Made by a program: the position numbers and the translations under genes. 64,000 nt of DNA, from positions 3,593,001 to 3,657,000 of the forward strand of contig NC_008321.1 in NCBI RefSeq assembly GCF_000014685.1, written 5' to 3'. The stretch is from Shewanella sp. MR-4. GTDB taxonomy: Bacteria > Pseudomonadota > Gammaproteobacteria > Enterobacterales > Shewanellaceae. The notes under the pieces are model-generated. The model had not been told where the DNA came from, made no database searches, and saw only the letters and a list, made by a program, of their open reading frames with translations. This document shows, in pieces, positions 50,266-59,608 of this stretch; the first letter of the stretch is position 1, and each line of letters begins with the position of its first letter.

Positions 50266-51735
50266 TTAGCCCCAAAGGGCATTAGCCAGAATAAACACCA
50301 AGGCAGACAAGAGCATGGTAACCGGCAGTGTCAGTACCCAAGCTAATAAAATCTGCTTAATGGTTTGGCTTTGTAAGCCTGAGCGATTGGCCACCATAGT
50401 GCCCGCCACCGCCGAAGACAGAATATGGGTGGTTGAAACCGGCATTCCCGTCACGCTGGCGATCCCAATCGATGCCGCCGCCGTCACCTGCGCCGCAATA
50501 CCTTGGCTATAGGTCATCCCCGAGGAGCCAATCTTCTCGCCGACCGTATAAACAATGCGGCGCCACCCCACTAAGGTGCCACAGCCCAGAGCCGTCGCTA
50601 TTGCCACTATCACCCACAAAGGCGCATATTCAGTCGATTTAGCCAGATCCTTACGCCATTTATTGAGTGATGTTAACTCTTTGGCGGGCAGGTCTAATTT
50701 TGCCACCTTGCGCGCGGTATCATCGATACAGAGCAGCAAGCGGCGCACCTCTCGACGTTCTTCGACACTCATCTCTTGAAAACTACTGGCCTTATCTAAA
50801 CGGCGGTCGAGCTGTGACATGGCCGGTAATACGGTTTGCGCCGAGCAATGGCTCAGCAAACTGTCACTCGTATTAACCTGTGCTTGCACATCCACAAGAT
50901 CGCTAATCACAGCTTGATTGCGGCTATAAATCGCCATAATACGACGATTAGCATCTTGCGTTCTCGCCAAATCATAGGATTGGCTACTCATGTCGAGGGC
51001 AAAATACGCCGGCGCCATACAGATCAGCACCAGCATCACTAAACCAATGCCCTTTTGGCCATCGTTAGAACCGTGGGCGAAGCTCACCCCCATGGCCGAG
51101 GCTATCAAACTGACGCGCGCCCAGAACGGCGGATGGCGTTTACCATTAATCTGAAATTGTTCATCGGGGGTACGGTGGATCTTGTGCTTTTGCCACACTA
51201 ACTTCATTAGCAATAACAGTATCCCCGCCAGCACAAATCCCAGCGTGGGCGAAATGATCAACGACAGCATAATTTGCGTGGCTTTGGTGAGATTAATGCC
51301 ATGCAGTACAGGTTCATTGTGTATCCAGGCGAACGCGCCGCCAACCCCCATAATCGAGCCAATCAGGGTATGGGAACTGGAGGCCGGAATGCCAAAATAC
51401 CAAGTCCCTAAGTTCCAAATAATGGCCGAAAAGAGCAGTGAGAACACCATCAACAGCCCTTGGGTTGAATCCATTCCCAGTAAAGAATCGACGGGCAAGA
51501 GATGCACTATTGCATAGGCGACGCCAAGTCCACCGAGCAGCACTCCGGCAAAGTTGAACAGGGCTGAAGAAATCACCGCGAGGTTGGCAGGCATTGCCTT
51601 GGTGTAGATGACAGTGGCAACAGCATTGGCGGTATCGTGGAAACCATTGATAAATTCGTAGGCCAGCACAAATAACACCGCCAGCACTAAAGCTACCGAC
51701 CAACCCAGGCCGATAGAAGTCAATATCTCAAACAT
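50266..51735 (-). CDS. pitA: Low-affinity inorganic phosphate transporter, PiT family
   Basis: Inner-membrane metal-phosphate/H+ symporter of 489 residues and about 10 TM helices. The duplicated PiT signature is seen twice: EFINGFHDTANAVATVI near residue 27 and SFAHGSNDGQKGIGLVML near residue 220. SSSHTLIGSIMG and MPVSTTHILSSAVAGTM are the paired re-entrant motifs. A central cytoplasmic loop (about residues 265-365) is hydrophilic, as in E. coli PitA. The overall length and order match PitA. It is monocistronic. Confidence 0.92.
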   Translation of the reverse strand: MFEILTSIGLGWSVALVLAVLFVLAYEFINGFHDTANAVATVIYTKAMPANLAVISSALFNFAGVLLGGLGVAYAIVHLLPVDSLLGMDSTQGLLMVFSLLFSAIIWNLGTWYFGIPASSSHTLIGSIMGVGGAFAWIHNEPVLHGINLTKATQIMLSLIISPTLGFVLAGILLLLMKLVWQKHKIHRTPDEQFQINGKRHPPFWARVSLIASAMGVSFAHGSNDGQKGIGLVMLVLICMAPAYFALDMSSQSYDLARTQDANRRIMAIYSRNQAVISDLVDVQAQVNTSDSLLSHCSAQTVLPAMSQLDRRLDKASSFQEMSVEERREVRRLLLCIDDTARKVAKLDLPAKELTSLNKWRKDLAKSTEYAPLWVIVAIATALGCGTLVGWRRIVYTVGEKIGSSGMTYSQGIAAQVTAAASIGIASVTGMPVSTTHILSSAVAGTMVANRSGLQSQTIKQILLAWVLTLPVTMLLSALVFILANALWG

Positions 51736-51879
51736 GAATCGCTAACCTATAACGAGGACGCCACAGATTACGCCTAAGGTTGGCCTCTTTGACAGTGAAA
51801 AATTATTTAGATTTGCAAAAAGTGAATCAGTCCTCAATAACTCCGTATCAGGCTTGCATTTAACAAATCCGCTAATGCA

Positions 51880-51906
51880 AAAACGCCAGCACAGGGCTGG
51901 CGTTTT
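51880..51906 (-). terminator. Terminator after the OpgD/OpgG-like gene
   Basis: AAAACGCCAGC pairs with GCTGGCGTTTT around a five-base loop, 24 bases past the stop of the gene to its right. Confidence 0.88.
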
Positions 51907-51929
51907 AAGATTTAACACTGAGTCACGGC

Positions 51930-53606
51930 TTACTGCAGATGACCGGCGTTATGCAGCTCACGTTCGTTCACTGGTGGTGGTGTCCACTGGTACATCCAGG
52001 TCTCAGTTAACGGCTGACCATCTACCTCTAAGTAAACTCTGAGGTTAATCGGCTCTACGCTATCTTCTGGCGGCACTAGGTCAAACATAGCGCGGTAACC
52101 GTTGATCGCATGTTGTGGGCGAGCAGATTCGATTTCTACACGCCCCTGAGAGGTCGAAATCACCGCTTTCACTTGGGTATCTTTACCCAGCATAGGTAAG
52201 GAACCACCAGCAAAATCAATCACGAAGCGCTTGCTATAGTACTTACGCTTTTGACCAACCACACCACCAATACCAGTAAAGGTATCGACCACACGAGCAC
52301 GGGGAGACTGCACGGGTGGAATACCGCCCCAGTACATGTTGTAGCTGTAGAGTAACTCTTGCCCCGGTTGAATGGGCTCTGCAGGGTTCCAAAACGCCAC
52401 GATATTGTCGAAGGTTTCATCCAGTGTTGGAATTTCCACTAACTGCACCGAACCTTTACCCCAGTTGCCAGTTGGCTCAATCCACAGGCTTGGACGCTTC
52501 TCGTAGAACACGCCATCATCTTGATAATGGTCGAAGTTACGGTCGCGCTGCATTAAACCAAAGCCCTTTGGATTCTCATCGCTATAGGCATTGAAACGCA
52601 AGTTGCTTGGGTTGCCCAGCGGACGCCAAATCCATTCACCGTTCCCCGTGTGCATGGCAAGACCGTCTGAATCGTGGATCTCTTGACGCCAGTCGTAACC
52701 AGTGCGGCGATCGTTTTCACCCACCATGTACATACTGGTCAGTGGTGCAACGCCTAAACGTTCGATGGCTTTACGCGGGTAAATCGCCGCATCAACCTTC
52801 ATTTTTAAACGCTCACCCGGCTCGATATCAAAACGGTAAGCCCCTGTTACACTTGGTGAATCTAACAGAGCGTACACAGTCGCAATATTAGAACCCGGTT
52901 GTGGTTTCTCTAACCAGAAACGGGTAAACATAGGAAATTCTTCAGGCTTAGGCAGCGCAGTGTCGACCGCTAAACCACGGGCAGATAGACCATATTGCAT
53001 TTCTTGACCTACGGCGCGGAAATAGCTGGCACCTAAGAAGGCGACCACGTCACGCTGCCAGTCGGTATTAAACTGCATTCTAAACCCAGCAAAGCCTAGG
53101 TCTTTCGGTAGTTGGCTACCCTTTACCTTGGATTTACCGTAATCGAACATGGAAGACGAATATTCGATAAGCTTAGCCTTGCCATTTTCCAATTGGTAAA
53201 TATGCACAGGCGTATCGAAGTACAAGCCTAAGTGGAATAACTCGGCGCGAAACTCCGAATCATCCTCACGCCACAGGGCGGCTTTTTTCTTGAAATGGAA
53301 CTGCTGGTAATCATCCCAGCTCATGCCCTGTAAGCTTTTTGGCAACTCGCCCTTATGGCTCACATAGGACTCAGTCGCCAGCGTATGGGCATAGCCTTTC
53401 AACCAGGCGTAGCTAAACTCTTCTTCCTGCGGTGCGCTCGCCTTACCCGCTGCACAAGCAGATAAGCTTAACAACACGCTGCAAGTGAGTAGTACACTGC
53501 CCACAATGCGTTGTAAACGGCTACGGGTAGACTGAGCTTCCACCGACGGCATCACCATCGGCTCACGATTTAAATGTCTTTGTTCGGGAAATAAATTGGG
53601 TTGCAT
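51930..53606 (-). CDS. opgD: Periplasmic glucan biosynthesis protein, OpgD/OpgG family
   Basis: Envelope protein of 558 residues, needed in relatives for osmoregulated periplasmic glucan structure. The MdoG beta-sandwich domain fills most of the protein: FSYAWLKGYAHTLA, YQQFHFKKKAALWR, VHIYQLENGKAKLIEY, PLTSMYMVGENDRRTGYDWRQ, HDSDGLAMHTGNGEWIWRPL and VELVEIPTxDE-like QLVEIPTLDETFDN. HDSDGL and the lack of an opgH neighbour favour the D type over G. The start is taken at 53606; the longer frame to 53744 is unlikely. The signal ends LSLSACAAG, which reads as a lipobox, so this copy may be lipid-anchored. Confidence 0.83.
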   Translation of the reverse strand: MQPNLFPEQRHLNREPMVMPSVEAQSTRSRLQRIVGSVLLTCSVLLSLSACAAGKASAPQEEEFSYAWLKGYAHTLATESYVSHKGELPKSLQGMSWDDYQQFHFKKKAALWREDDSEFRAELFHLGLYFDTPVHIYQLENGKAKLIEYSSSMFDYGKSKVKGSQLPKDLGFAGFRMQFNTDWQRDVVAFLGASYFRAVGQEMQYGLSARGLAVDTALPKPEEFPMFTRFWLEKPQPGSNIATVYALLDSPSVTGAYRFDIEPGERLKMKVDAAIYPRKAIERLGVAPLTSMYMVGENDRRTGYDWRQEIHDSDGLAMHTGNGEWIWRPLGNPSNLRFNAYSDENPKGFGLMQRDRNFDHYQDDGVFYEKRPSLWIEPTGNWGKGSVQLVEIPTLDETFDNIVAFWNPAEPIQPGQELLYSYNMYWGGIPPVQSPRARVVDTFTGIGGVVGQKRKYYSKRFVIDFAGGSLPMLGKDTQVKAVISTSQGRVEIESARPQHAINGYRAMFDLVPPEDSVEPINLRVYLEVDGQPLTETWMYQWTPPPVNERELHNAGHLQ

Positions 53607-53814
53607 AAGCAGACTCTGATTTGGTGTAACTTCCTGACACTTCTCTGCAAAAGTAAGCAATATTGCAGTGACTGCCCTGTGGAGAACTGTTGATGACAGT
53701 GATAACCATACCTCTATCTCCATCAGTTCGCCAGAATCTAACATAATTTCGACGCAATGGAATATGTCACAGTGACAATATTCAATACTGACGCCAGTTT
53801 ATGAAAATAGTATT

Positions 53815-53840
53815 AAAAAGGGCTGCAAAATGCAGCCCTT
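53815..53840 (-). terminator. Terminator after cstA
   Basis: AAGGGCTGCA pairs with TGCAGCCCTT around three bases. On the minus strand a T-run follows. It lies 23 bases past the cstA stop. Confidence 0.87.
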
Positions 53841-53862
53841 AGCAGTCATAAAACCGGTGAGG

Positions 53863-55338
53863 TTAAGAGTTTGTATTCAGCACTGTTTTGCGTTTGTTAT
53901 GGGCAATAATCAAAGCCACTAAACACACCACGCCGACCGCAATCCCCACGGGTTGGCTCAGAGATTGAGGCAAACCTAAACCAATACCCGCCGTCATGAT
54001 GTAAGAGATGGTCACACAGGTTCCGGCAATCGCAGGCAAACTCACAATCCAATGGAAGCTGCCTCTATCGAACAGATACTTAGTCGCCAACCACAGCACG
54101 CTTGTCGATAACAGCATGTTTGAGAAGGCGAAATAACGCCAGATCAAGGAGAAGTCGATCTTAGTCATAAAGTAAGCGATGGTCAGGATAGGCGCCGCCA
54201 CCAGCAAACGGTTACGCATACTCTGTGGGATGTTAAAGGCGTCGATAATAGTGAGGCGCAGCGATCTAAATGCAGTATCACCCGAAGTAATAGGGAATAC
54301 AGCCACCGCAATAATCGCCATCACACCGCCTAATACACCAAGATAGCTCGTGGCCACTTGGTTAACGACAAGGCCTGGACCACCTTGGTCGAGTAAGCTC
54401 TTAAGCTCAACATAACCACCAGGGAAGGCTGCAATCCCCGCAGTTGCCCACACACAAGCCACAACACCTTCAGCCACCATAGCGCCATAGTAAACGGGGC
54501 GGACGTATTTCTCGTTGGTCAGGCAGCGCGCCATGATAGGTGCTTGAGTCGAGTGGAAACCACTGATAGCACCACAGGTAATAGTCACAAACAGCAATGG
54601 CCAAATCGGTAAACCGTCGGGGTTAGGCTCGAGCAAGTCATTGTTGTAATGGCTGTGGTTGAAGTAAGCAAACACATCGCCCATTTCGGGTAACTGTGGC
54701 GCGCTGATCAGCAGAGCAACCGCAATCGAAGTGGTCATAACGATCATCAACAGACCAAAAGCAGGGTAAAGCTTAGTGATGATCTTATCGATTGGCAGCA
54801 TAGTGGCTAAGAAGTAATAAGCCAAAATCACTAACACCCAGAAGGTGTTATTGCCAAAAATGGTATCTTTAAAATAGTCGAGGTTACTTAACAGACCCGC
54901 TGGGCTCATGATAAACACCACGCCCACGAAGAACAGTAACATCGCAGTAAACAGCAGCATCACGCCTTTAAAGTAGACATTAAAGTAGTGACCAGCGATT
55001 TCTGGCAGGCTCTTACCGTCTTCTTTAATGCTTAACACACCCGAGAAATAGTCGTGTACCGCGCCGCCAATAATGTTACCTAACACAATCCAGAGTAACG
55101 CCACTGGACCATATAAAGCACCTAGGATAGGACCAAAAATCGGGCCTACACCGGCAACGTTTAAGAATTGGATCAAAAACGCTTTGGCGGGGTGAACGGG
55201 CACATAGTCCACGCCGTCTTCGAATCTTGCTTGGGGTGTTTGCGCTTTAGGATCAATCCCTGCTTGGCGCTCAACAAATGGGCTATAAAACTTGTATGCC
55301 AGCACTAAGAGCGCAAGGCATAAGAAGAAAATAAACAT
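53863..55338 (-). CDS. cstA: CstA-family carbon starvation / pyruvate-peptide transporter
   Basis: Inner-membrane transporter of 491 residues with about 14 predicted TM helices. The N-terminal CstA signature is clear (FEDGVDYVPVHPAKAFLIQFLNVAG, GPIFGPILGALYGPVA, GGAVHDYFSG), as is the central FHSTQAPIMARCLTNEKYVRPVYYG. It is the shorter form of the family; E. coli CstA and BtsT are about 700 residues. Members take up pyruvate and perhaps peptides when carbon is scarce. Such genes are often CRP-activated, but no CRP site was identified in the 200 bases upstream. It is monocistronic. Confidence 0.9.
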   Translation of the reverse strand: MFIFFLCLALLVLAYKFYSPFVERQAGIDPKAQTPQARFEDGVDYVPVHPAKAFLIQFLNVAGVGPIFGPILGALYGPVALLWIVLGNIIGGAVHDYFSGVLSIKEDGKSLPEIAGHYFNVYFKGVMLLFTAMLLFFVGVVFIMSPAGLLSNLDYFKDTIFGNNTFWVLVILAYYFLATMLPIDKIITKLYPAFGLLMIVMTTSIAVALLISAPQLPEMGDVFAYFNHSHYNNDLLEPNPDGLPIWPLLFVTITCGAISGFHSTQAPIMARCLTNEKYVRPVYYGAMVAEGVVACVWATAGIAAFPGGYVELKSLLDQGGPGLVVNQVATSYLGVLGGVMAIIAVAVFPITSGDTAFRSLRLTIIDAFNIPQSMRNRLLVAAPILTIAYFMTKIDFSLIWRYFAFSNMLLSTSVLWLATKYLFDRGSFHWIVSLPAIAGTCVTISYIMTAGIGLGLPQSLSQPVGIAVGVVCLVALIIAHNKRKTVLNTNS

Positions 55339-55565
55339 TATTTAATTATCCATACTTTAGTAGGAGGTGATTAAATGGAGAGTTTCATTGAGTTAGCCAA
55401 TGAGGTCAAGCCATCAGGTACTAGACTAAAGTCGGGTTGATAAATCTAAATTTACGATAAAACACGTATATCTAAATAGATTTATTAAATAATGTATCGG
55501 CTCTCAATATGCCAAAATCTCAGGTAAAGGGCTTTAAGCCTTTGGTTAGTGTGATGGTTTAAGCA

Positions 55566-56042
55566 TCAGCGCAGTACCAACTCGAACAGTGGCGCCGCAT
55601 CTCCCTTCTCTTGAATTAAAGTATCCGTCTTTACAAATCCGTGTCGCAGCAGCACTCGCTGGGACGCAAGATTATGCTGTGCTACATGGGCAAAAAGCGG
55701 CCTTGAGGTCACTAAAGGTAAAAATGCGCTTAAGGTTAAGGTTGCTACCCCGCGCCCCCAAAATGCGCGGTCAATCCAGTAACCAATCATCGCCTGACCA
55801 TCCATATGCCAATGACCGATATTGCCAACCAGCAAGCCATCGACTTCTATCCCTCGTGCCAGTACCGACGCCTGTCCGAGGATATTTTGCTGCCAATGAA
55901 GGTAAAACGCCTCTCGAGCCCGCGAGGGAAACTGTGCCAATTGGGATGCAATCGGATCCTGTTGATGGGTGAAGATCAACTCCAGATCGTCTTGCCCTAT
56001 GGGCCTCAATGTCACATTCGATACCCGTGTTTGCTTATCCAT
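55566..56042 (-). CDS. GNAT family N-acetyltransferase
   Basis: Cytoplasmic acetyltransferase of 158 residues in the RimJ/RimL-like branch. The start VTLRPIGQDDLELIFTHQQDP, a central strand VGNIGHWHMDGQAMIGYWIDRAFWGRGVAT holding the acetyl-CoA loop (WGRGVA), and the end NLASQRVLLRHGFVKTDTL (the N-x-x-S-x-x-v-l-x-k-x-G-F motif) are all visible. The substrate is unknown. It stands alone between cstA and lrgB, with no shared operon evident. Confidence 0.87.
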   Translation of the reverse strand: MDKQTRVSNVTLRPIGQDDLELIFTHQQDPIASQLAQFPSRAREAFYLHWQQNILGQASVLARGIEVDGLLVGNIGHWHMDGQAMIGYWIDRAFWGRGVATLTLSAFLPLVTSRPLFAHVAQHNLASQRVLLRHGFVKTDTLIQEKGDAAPLFELVLR

Positions 56043-56100
56043 CCTATATCCCTATTCGATTTAATTTAGTGTCACTCTATTTCGAGACTCGCCGTTAGCT

Positions 56101-56138
56101 AAAAAAATGGGCGCATAACCAAGCAGAGGTTAGCGCCC
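56101..56138 (-). terminator. Terminator after lrgB
   Basis: GGGCGC-A-TAACC pairs with GGTTAGCGCCC (one bulged base) around a seven-base loop. On the minus strand an ATTTTTTT tract follows. Confidence 0.78.
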
Positions 56139-56225
56139 TAAGAGGCAAAACAACATCATTAAAACTAACAAAATCACATTAAGGTGGAGAGGGTTAACGC
56201 AAATTCAGCACATCACTCTCGAACA

Positions 56226-56960
56226 TTAACTGAAGATCACCGCAAATACGGGCGCGCCCAGCACCATGGCGATTCCGATAAAAATCATGGTCAAACTGGC
56301 AATAACGCCCTCTTGCTGGCCTAACTCACTGGCTTTTGCGGCGCCCGCACCGTGGGCCGAAGCGCCTAATGCCACGCCCTTACCTAAAGACGTACGAATG
56401 TGCATCAGCTTGAACAGCGGCTCACATACCAACATGCCGATAATGCCAGTGATGAGCACCATCATGGCGGTCAGTTCTGGCACACCGCCAAAGGCGCTTG
56501 TCGCCTCCATCGCAAAGGGCGTAGATACCGAGCGCACCAACAAGCTCTTAGACAGCTCGACCGGCAGTGGCACAAATTTCACTAACAGCCAGCTAGAAAT
56601 CATGCCCAGCAACAATCCCGCTATCACTCCAAGGGCAATAGTCAGCGGATATTGGCGAATAAGTTTACGCTCCCGATAAATCGGCAAGGCAAATGCGATC
56701 GTCGCAGGTGCTAACATCGCCATTAACCAATGGGTGTATTCAAAATAAGTGGGCAGTGGAATATCGAGATTAAACACCAAGAGCGTGATCACCACGGGCG
56801 CGAGTACAATTGGCGCCAACCACCACACACGGTGGAGCCTATATAAACGCTTGGCCACAAAGTAACAAAATAGCGTTAATAACAAGCTGATAAGTGCCAA
56901 TCCCGTCTGCGAAAACAGTAATTCAGAAATCGCCGTAGGGCTTAAGTTAAGGCTCGACAT
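56226..56960 (-). CDS. lrgB: LrgB/CidB family membrane protein (YohK-like)
   Basis: Inner-membrane protein of 244 residues with seven or eight TM helices, the partner of the LrgA/CidA-type holin-like protein encoded just before it. The family signature is strong: WLMAMLAPATIAFALPIYR, LVRSVSTPFAMEATSAFGG, and RTSLGKGVALGASAHGAGAAKASELG. CidAB/LrgAB systems have been tied to murein hydrolase control, programmed lysis and export of metabolic by-products such as pyruvate. Its ATG overlaps the lrgA stop by one base (TAATG), so translation is coupled. Confidence 0.9.
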   Translation of the reverse strand: MSSLNLSPTAISELLFSQTGLALISLLLTLFCYFVAKRLYRLHRVWWLAPIVLAPVVITLLVFNLDIPLPTYFEYTHWLMAMLAPATIAFALPIYRERKLIRQYPLTIALGVIAGLLLGMISSWLLVKFVPLPVELSKSLLVRSVSTPFAMEATSAFGGVPELTAMMVLITGIIGMLVCEPLFKLMHIRTSLGKGVALGASAHGAGAAKASELGQQEGVIASLTMIFIGIAMVLGAPVFAVIFS

Positions 56961-57394
56961 TAGGCGGCCTTAGCATGGCGACGTGCATGCTTTTTGATAT
57001 TGAGTTGACGCTCGAAACGAAATACTCGGTCAACCACAAATCCCGTACCCACCATCACGCACACACTGCCCATGACTAAGGTGAAGAGAATATTCACCCC
57101 ATATTGCTCAAACAGGCCTTCGTACTTGATAACAGAGATCACTGGCGGAATAAAAAACAGCAGCAACTCACCAATCAACCAAGCGGCACCAAGCTGCACC
57201 GCATTTTCAGGTATTAGCTTAGTCGCAAGTAAAATCAGTAAGATACCTAAACCTAAAACACTACCTGGCACAGGTAAATGCGCCCAAGTGGCTAACCAAT
57301 GGCAGGCTAAAGACAATAAACAAAAGAGGCCAATTTGAGTTAACAATAAAGCCCCATGACGGCATCGACGTATTGCGGCTTGTAGGAAAGACAT
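56960..57394 (-). CDS. lrgA: LrgA/CidA family holin-like protein (YohJ-like)
   Basis: Inner-membrane protein of 144 residues with four TM helices. The CidA/LrgA pattern is visible: LPVPGSVLGLGILLILLATKLIPENAVQLGAAWLIGELLLFFIPP, then VNILFTLVMGSVCVMVGTGFVVDRV. The C terminus is basic (KKHARRHAKAA), as in holin-like proteins. It is the first gene of the two-gene unit and is divergent from a LysR regulator gene 120 bases away, the arrangement known for cidAB-cidR. Confidence 0.9.
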   Translation of the reverse strand: MSFLQAAIRRCRHGALLLTQIGLFCLLSLACHWLATWAHLPVPGSVLGLGILLILLATKLIPENAVQLGAAWLIGELLLFFIPPVISVIKYEGLFEQYGVNILFTLVMGSVCVMVGTGFVVDRVFRFERQLNIKKHARRHAKAA

Positions 57395-57514
57395 GCGGTT
57401 TCTCGATTTACACCAAAGTTGCTATGGGAATATTTTAGGCTTGCCTTTTCAATAAAAAAAATGAATATTAAGCATGTAATCCATGAATTTTAAGAATGTA
57501 TTATCGAGGCGAGA

Positions 57515-58405
57515 ATGGATCTTAAAGTGCTGCGTTATTTTATCGAGATCATCGATGCCGGCGGTTTTGGTAAGGCCAGCGAAAAGGTTCACCTCACCCA
57601 ACCCGCCCTCTCCAAGGCGCTGCGCCAATTAGAGGAAGAACTCGATTTGGTACTACTCGAGCGCGGCAAGCGTGGCACTCAGGTTAAGCTTACCCAAGCG
57701 GGAGAAGTGGTCTATCGCCATGGAAAGGAGTTGCTCGCTGGGCGACAACGCATGCTGGCCGAACTCAGTGCCCAGCGCAGTTTAACCGCAGGCGAATTGA
57801 AACTCGGTCTTGCGCCACTCGGCAGTGCTGAGATTTTTGCTCCTATCATTGCCAAATATCGCCAGCAATATCCGCAAATTGATATGCACCTGCTGGTGCG
57901 CGGCGGCGTGGAGCAAACTTTAGCGATTCAAAAGGGTGAAATTGAACTGGCCACCGGGATTATTAACTTCGACGATGGTTACCACGGCATTCGGGTGTTT
58001 AACGATCCCATGGTGGTGGTGCTGCCCAAGGAGAATCCCCTCACCTCACGACCAATGCTGTCGATCCACGACTTAGTCGACGAGCCACAAGTGATGTTTG
58101 AAACCGAATACACCTTGTATCAACTGGTATTAACCGCTTGCCAACACGCGGGATTTACCCCTAAAAACATCACTCGAGTCAGCCAAGCCGACTTCGGGAT
58201 CGCCCTCGTGGCGGCGGGCACGGGCGTGATGATACTGCCGCGCTCTATCGCGCGGCGTTACAGTGTATCGGGAGTGGTGAATATTCCATTGGCGAGTGAC
58301 GAACTGCGCTGGGAACTATCGCTGTTTTGGCGCAAAGAACAGGTATTGTCCTTTGCGGCAAAAGCGATGATTGCGTTAGTGGAGAAACACTTAACGCAAA
58401 AGTAG
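57515..58405 (+). CDS. LysR-family regulator, CidR-like, divergent from lrgAB
   Basis: DNA-binding activator/repressor of 296 residues. The N-terminal winged helix-turn-helix is MDLKVLRYFIEIIDAGGFGKASEKVHLTQPALSKALRQLE-type (residues 1-60). The C-terminal effector-binding domain spans about 88-292 (GELKLGLAPLGSAEIFAPII). GAGG precedes the ATG by five bases. Its position, back to back with lrgAB across a 120-base gap, makes that operon the likely target; CidR-type proteins sense acetate or pyruvate. Assignment as CidR is by context only. Confidence 0.87.
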   Translation: MDLKVLRYFIEIIDAGGFGKASEKVHLTQPALSKALRQLEEELDLVLLERGKRGTQVKLTQAGEVVYRHGKELLAGRQRMLAELSAQRSLTAGELKLGLAPLGSAEIFAPIIAKYRQQYPQIDMHLLVRGGVEQTLAIQKGEIELATGIINFDDGYHGIRVFNDPMVVVLPKENPLTSRPMLSIHDLVDEPQVMFETEYTLYQLVLTACQHAGFTPKNITRVSQADFGIALVAAGTGVMILPRSIARRYSVSGVVNIPLASDELRWELSLFWRKEQVLSFAAKAMIALVEKHLTQK

Positions 58406-58409
58406 CTCA

Positions 58410-59234
58410 CTACCAAGGCACGACTAAGCTAAAGCGCACTAAGGTATCGTTATCCCAAGGCAGGATGGGCAAGTAGTCGGGTGAGTGCACACTCTCCTTG
58501 GCATAGTGGTCTAGATTGTATTCGGTATGCTCCACATACAGTAACCACTGGCTGCCCTTCTCCCAATAATCCGTATCGTAACTCATGCTGAAGCGATATT
58601 GATTTTCAAGCCATTTATCACCATCGTTCCAGTTTTGCGCGGCAAAACTCATGTTTAATTTAGGCGTGATATCAAAACCAAAACTGCCCATTAAGGTGTA
58701 AGCGAACTCGCCATTACCAAAATCTCCCCGATCGTAACCACGGGTACGGGGCACGTCGTCATCGATTTCTAAATAGTAATAACCCGCGCCCGCCTTTAAC
58801 TGGGCCTGCGATTCCTGCCCCTTATAATTGGCGGTTAATTCAGGGAATAGCTTGGCTTGCTTTTCGATAGAACTCACAGTGTTACGTTTACCCTGTAGGT
58901 CCACTTGCCATCCGAAGAAGAAGCGAGGATCGATATGGTAGAACTCACCCGAGGCCACATAGTCCGATTTAAACCACACGGGAATATGGTCGGGGTCGAG
59001 ATCGTCGGTATCAATGTCGATAAACATATCCAGCATGGCGGACAGGTAAATATCCGACGCCGTGGTATGTTCAATCATAATGTTGCCGTTAAATCCAAAG
59101 GTATGTGAACTCTCCTGTTCCACAATAAAATCGTGTATCCCCATGGTGTAATGCCACTGGGTCGATTCTTCTGCACTGACCGAAGTTGCTAGACCCAAAA
59201 GGAGTGCCGCTGGTGCCAGAGTTAGGTATCTCAC
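58410..59234 (-). CDS. Predicted outer-membrane beta-barrel protein, unknown
   Basis: Exported protein of 274 residues. A GTG at 59234 is preferred, since GGAG lies six bases ahead and it gives a clean signal peptide (MRYLTLAPAALLLGLATSVSA, cleaved before EES). An ATG four codons earlier is the alternative. The mature part is rich in alternating Tyr/Trp/Phe strands (AGAGYYYLEID, EFAYTLMGSFGFDI, KLNMSFAAQNW, QWLLYVEHTEYNL) and ends LVRFSLVVPW, with a C-terminal aromatic residue typical of outer-membrane barrels. I do not recognise the family. The gene is convergent with the LysR gene, only four bases apart. Confidence 0.7.
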   Translation of the reverse strand: MRYLTLAPAALLLGLATSVSAEESTQWHYTMGIHDFIVEQESSHTFGFNGNIMIEHTTASDIYLSAMLDMFIDIDTDDLDPDHIPVWFKSDYVASGEFYHIDPRFFFGWQVDLQGKRNTVSSIEKQAKLFPELTANYKGQESQAQLKAGAGYYYLEIDDDVPRTRGYDRGDFGNGEFAYTLMGSFGFDITPKLNMSFAAQNWNDGDKWLENQYRFSMSYDTDYWEKGSQWLLYVEHTEYNLDHYAKESVHSPDYLPILPWDNDTLVRFSLVVPW

Positions 59235-59246
59235 ATTTCGCTCCAT

Positions 59247-59544
59247 AAATTGCTATTTGATCCTGCATTAAGATTAGATTAACTGGGCATAATTTAATGA
59301 AGTTTTTACAATTTTTGTTAGAAATCGTTCATCGCTCACTATTTTAGCCGTAAAAATGAATAAAAAATGATATATCCCGCACAAGTGAAAGCCGAAAATT
59401 GCTATTCACGGTCATCCTAAACAATTCACTAACGCTTTAAAAACGTATCGATATCAAACACAGCCAGCGTTGTAATCACAAGTGTTTAGGCATACAGCAA
59501 TTGCGATCTAGTATGAATTTTTAATCATTTTTAAAGCATAATTA
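59247..59544. other. AT-rich intergenic region
   Basis: Lies between two divergent genes. Apart from the promoter listed next, I see no gene, repeat or structured RNA in it. Confidence 0.5.
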
Positions 59545-59573
59545 TTGACACAAGAGCATCACATCCCTATAGT
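59545..59573 (+). promoter_or_regulatory. Consensus sigma-70 promoter for the amino-acid importer
   Basis: TTGACA (59545-59550) and TATAGT (59568-59573) are exactly 17 bases apart, 36 bases before the start of the binding-protein gene. Confidence 0.8.
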
Positions 59574-59608
59574 CGCCACATTGCGAGTCATTCAAAAGAG
59601 AGTCTTAA

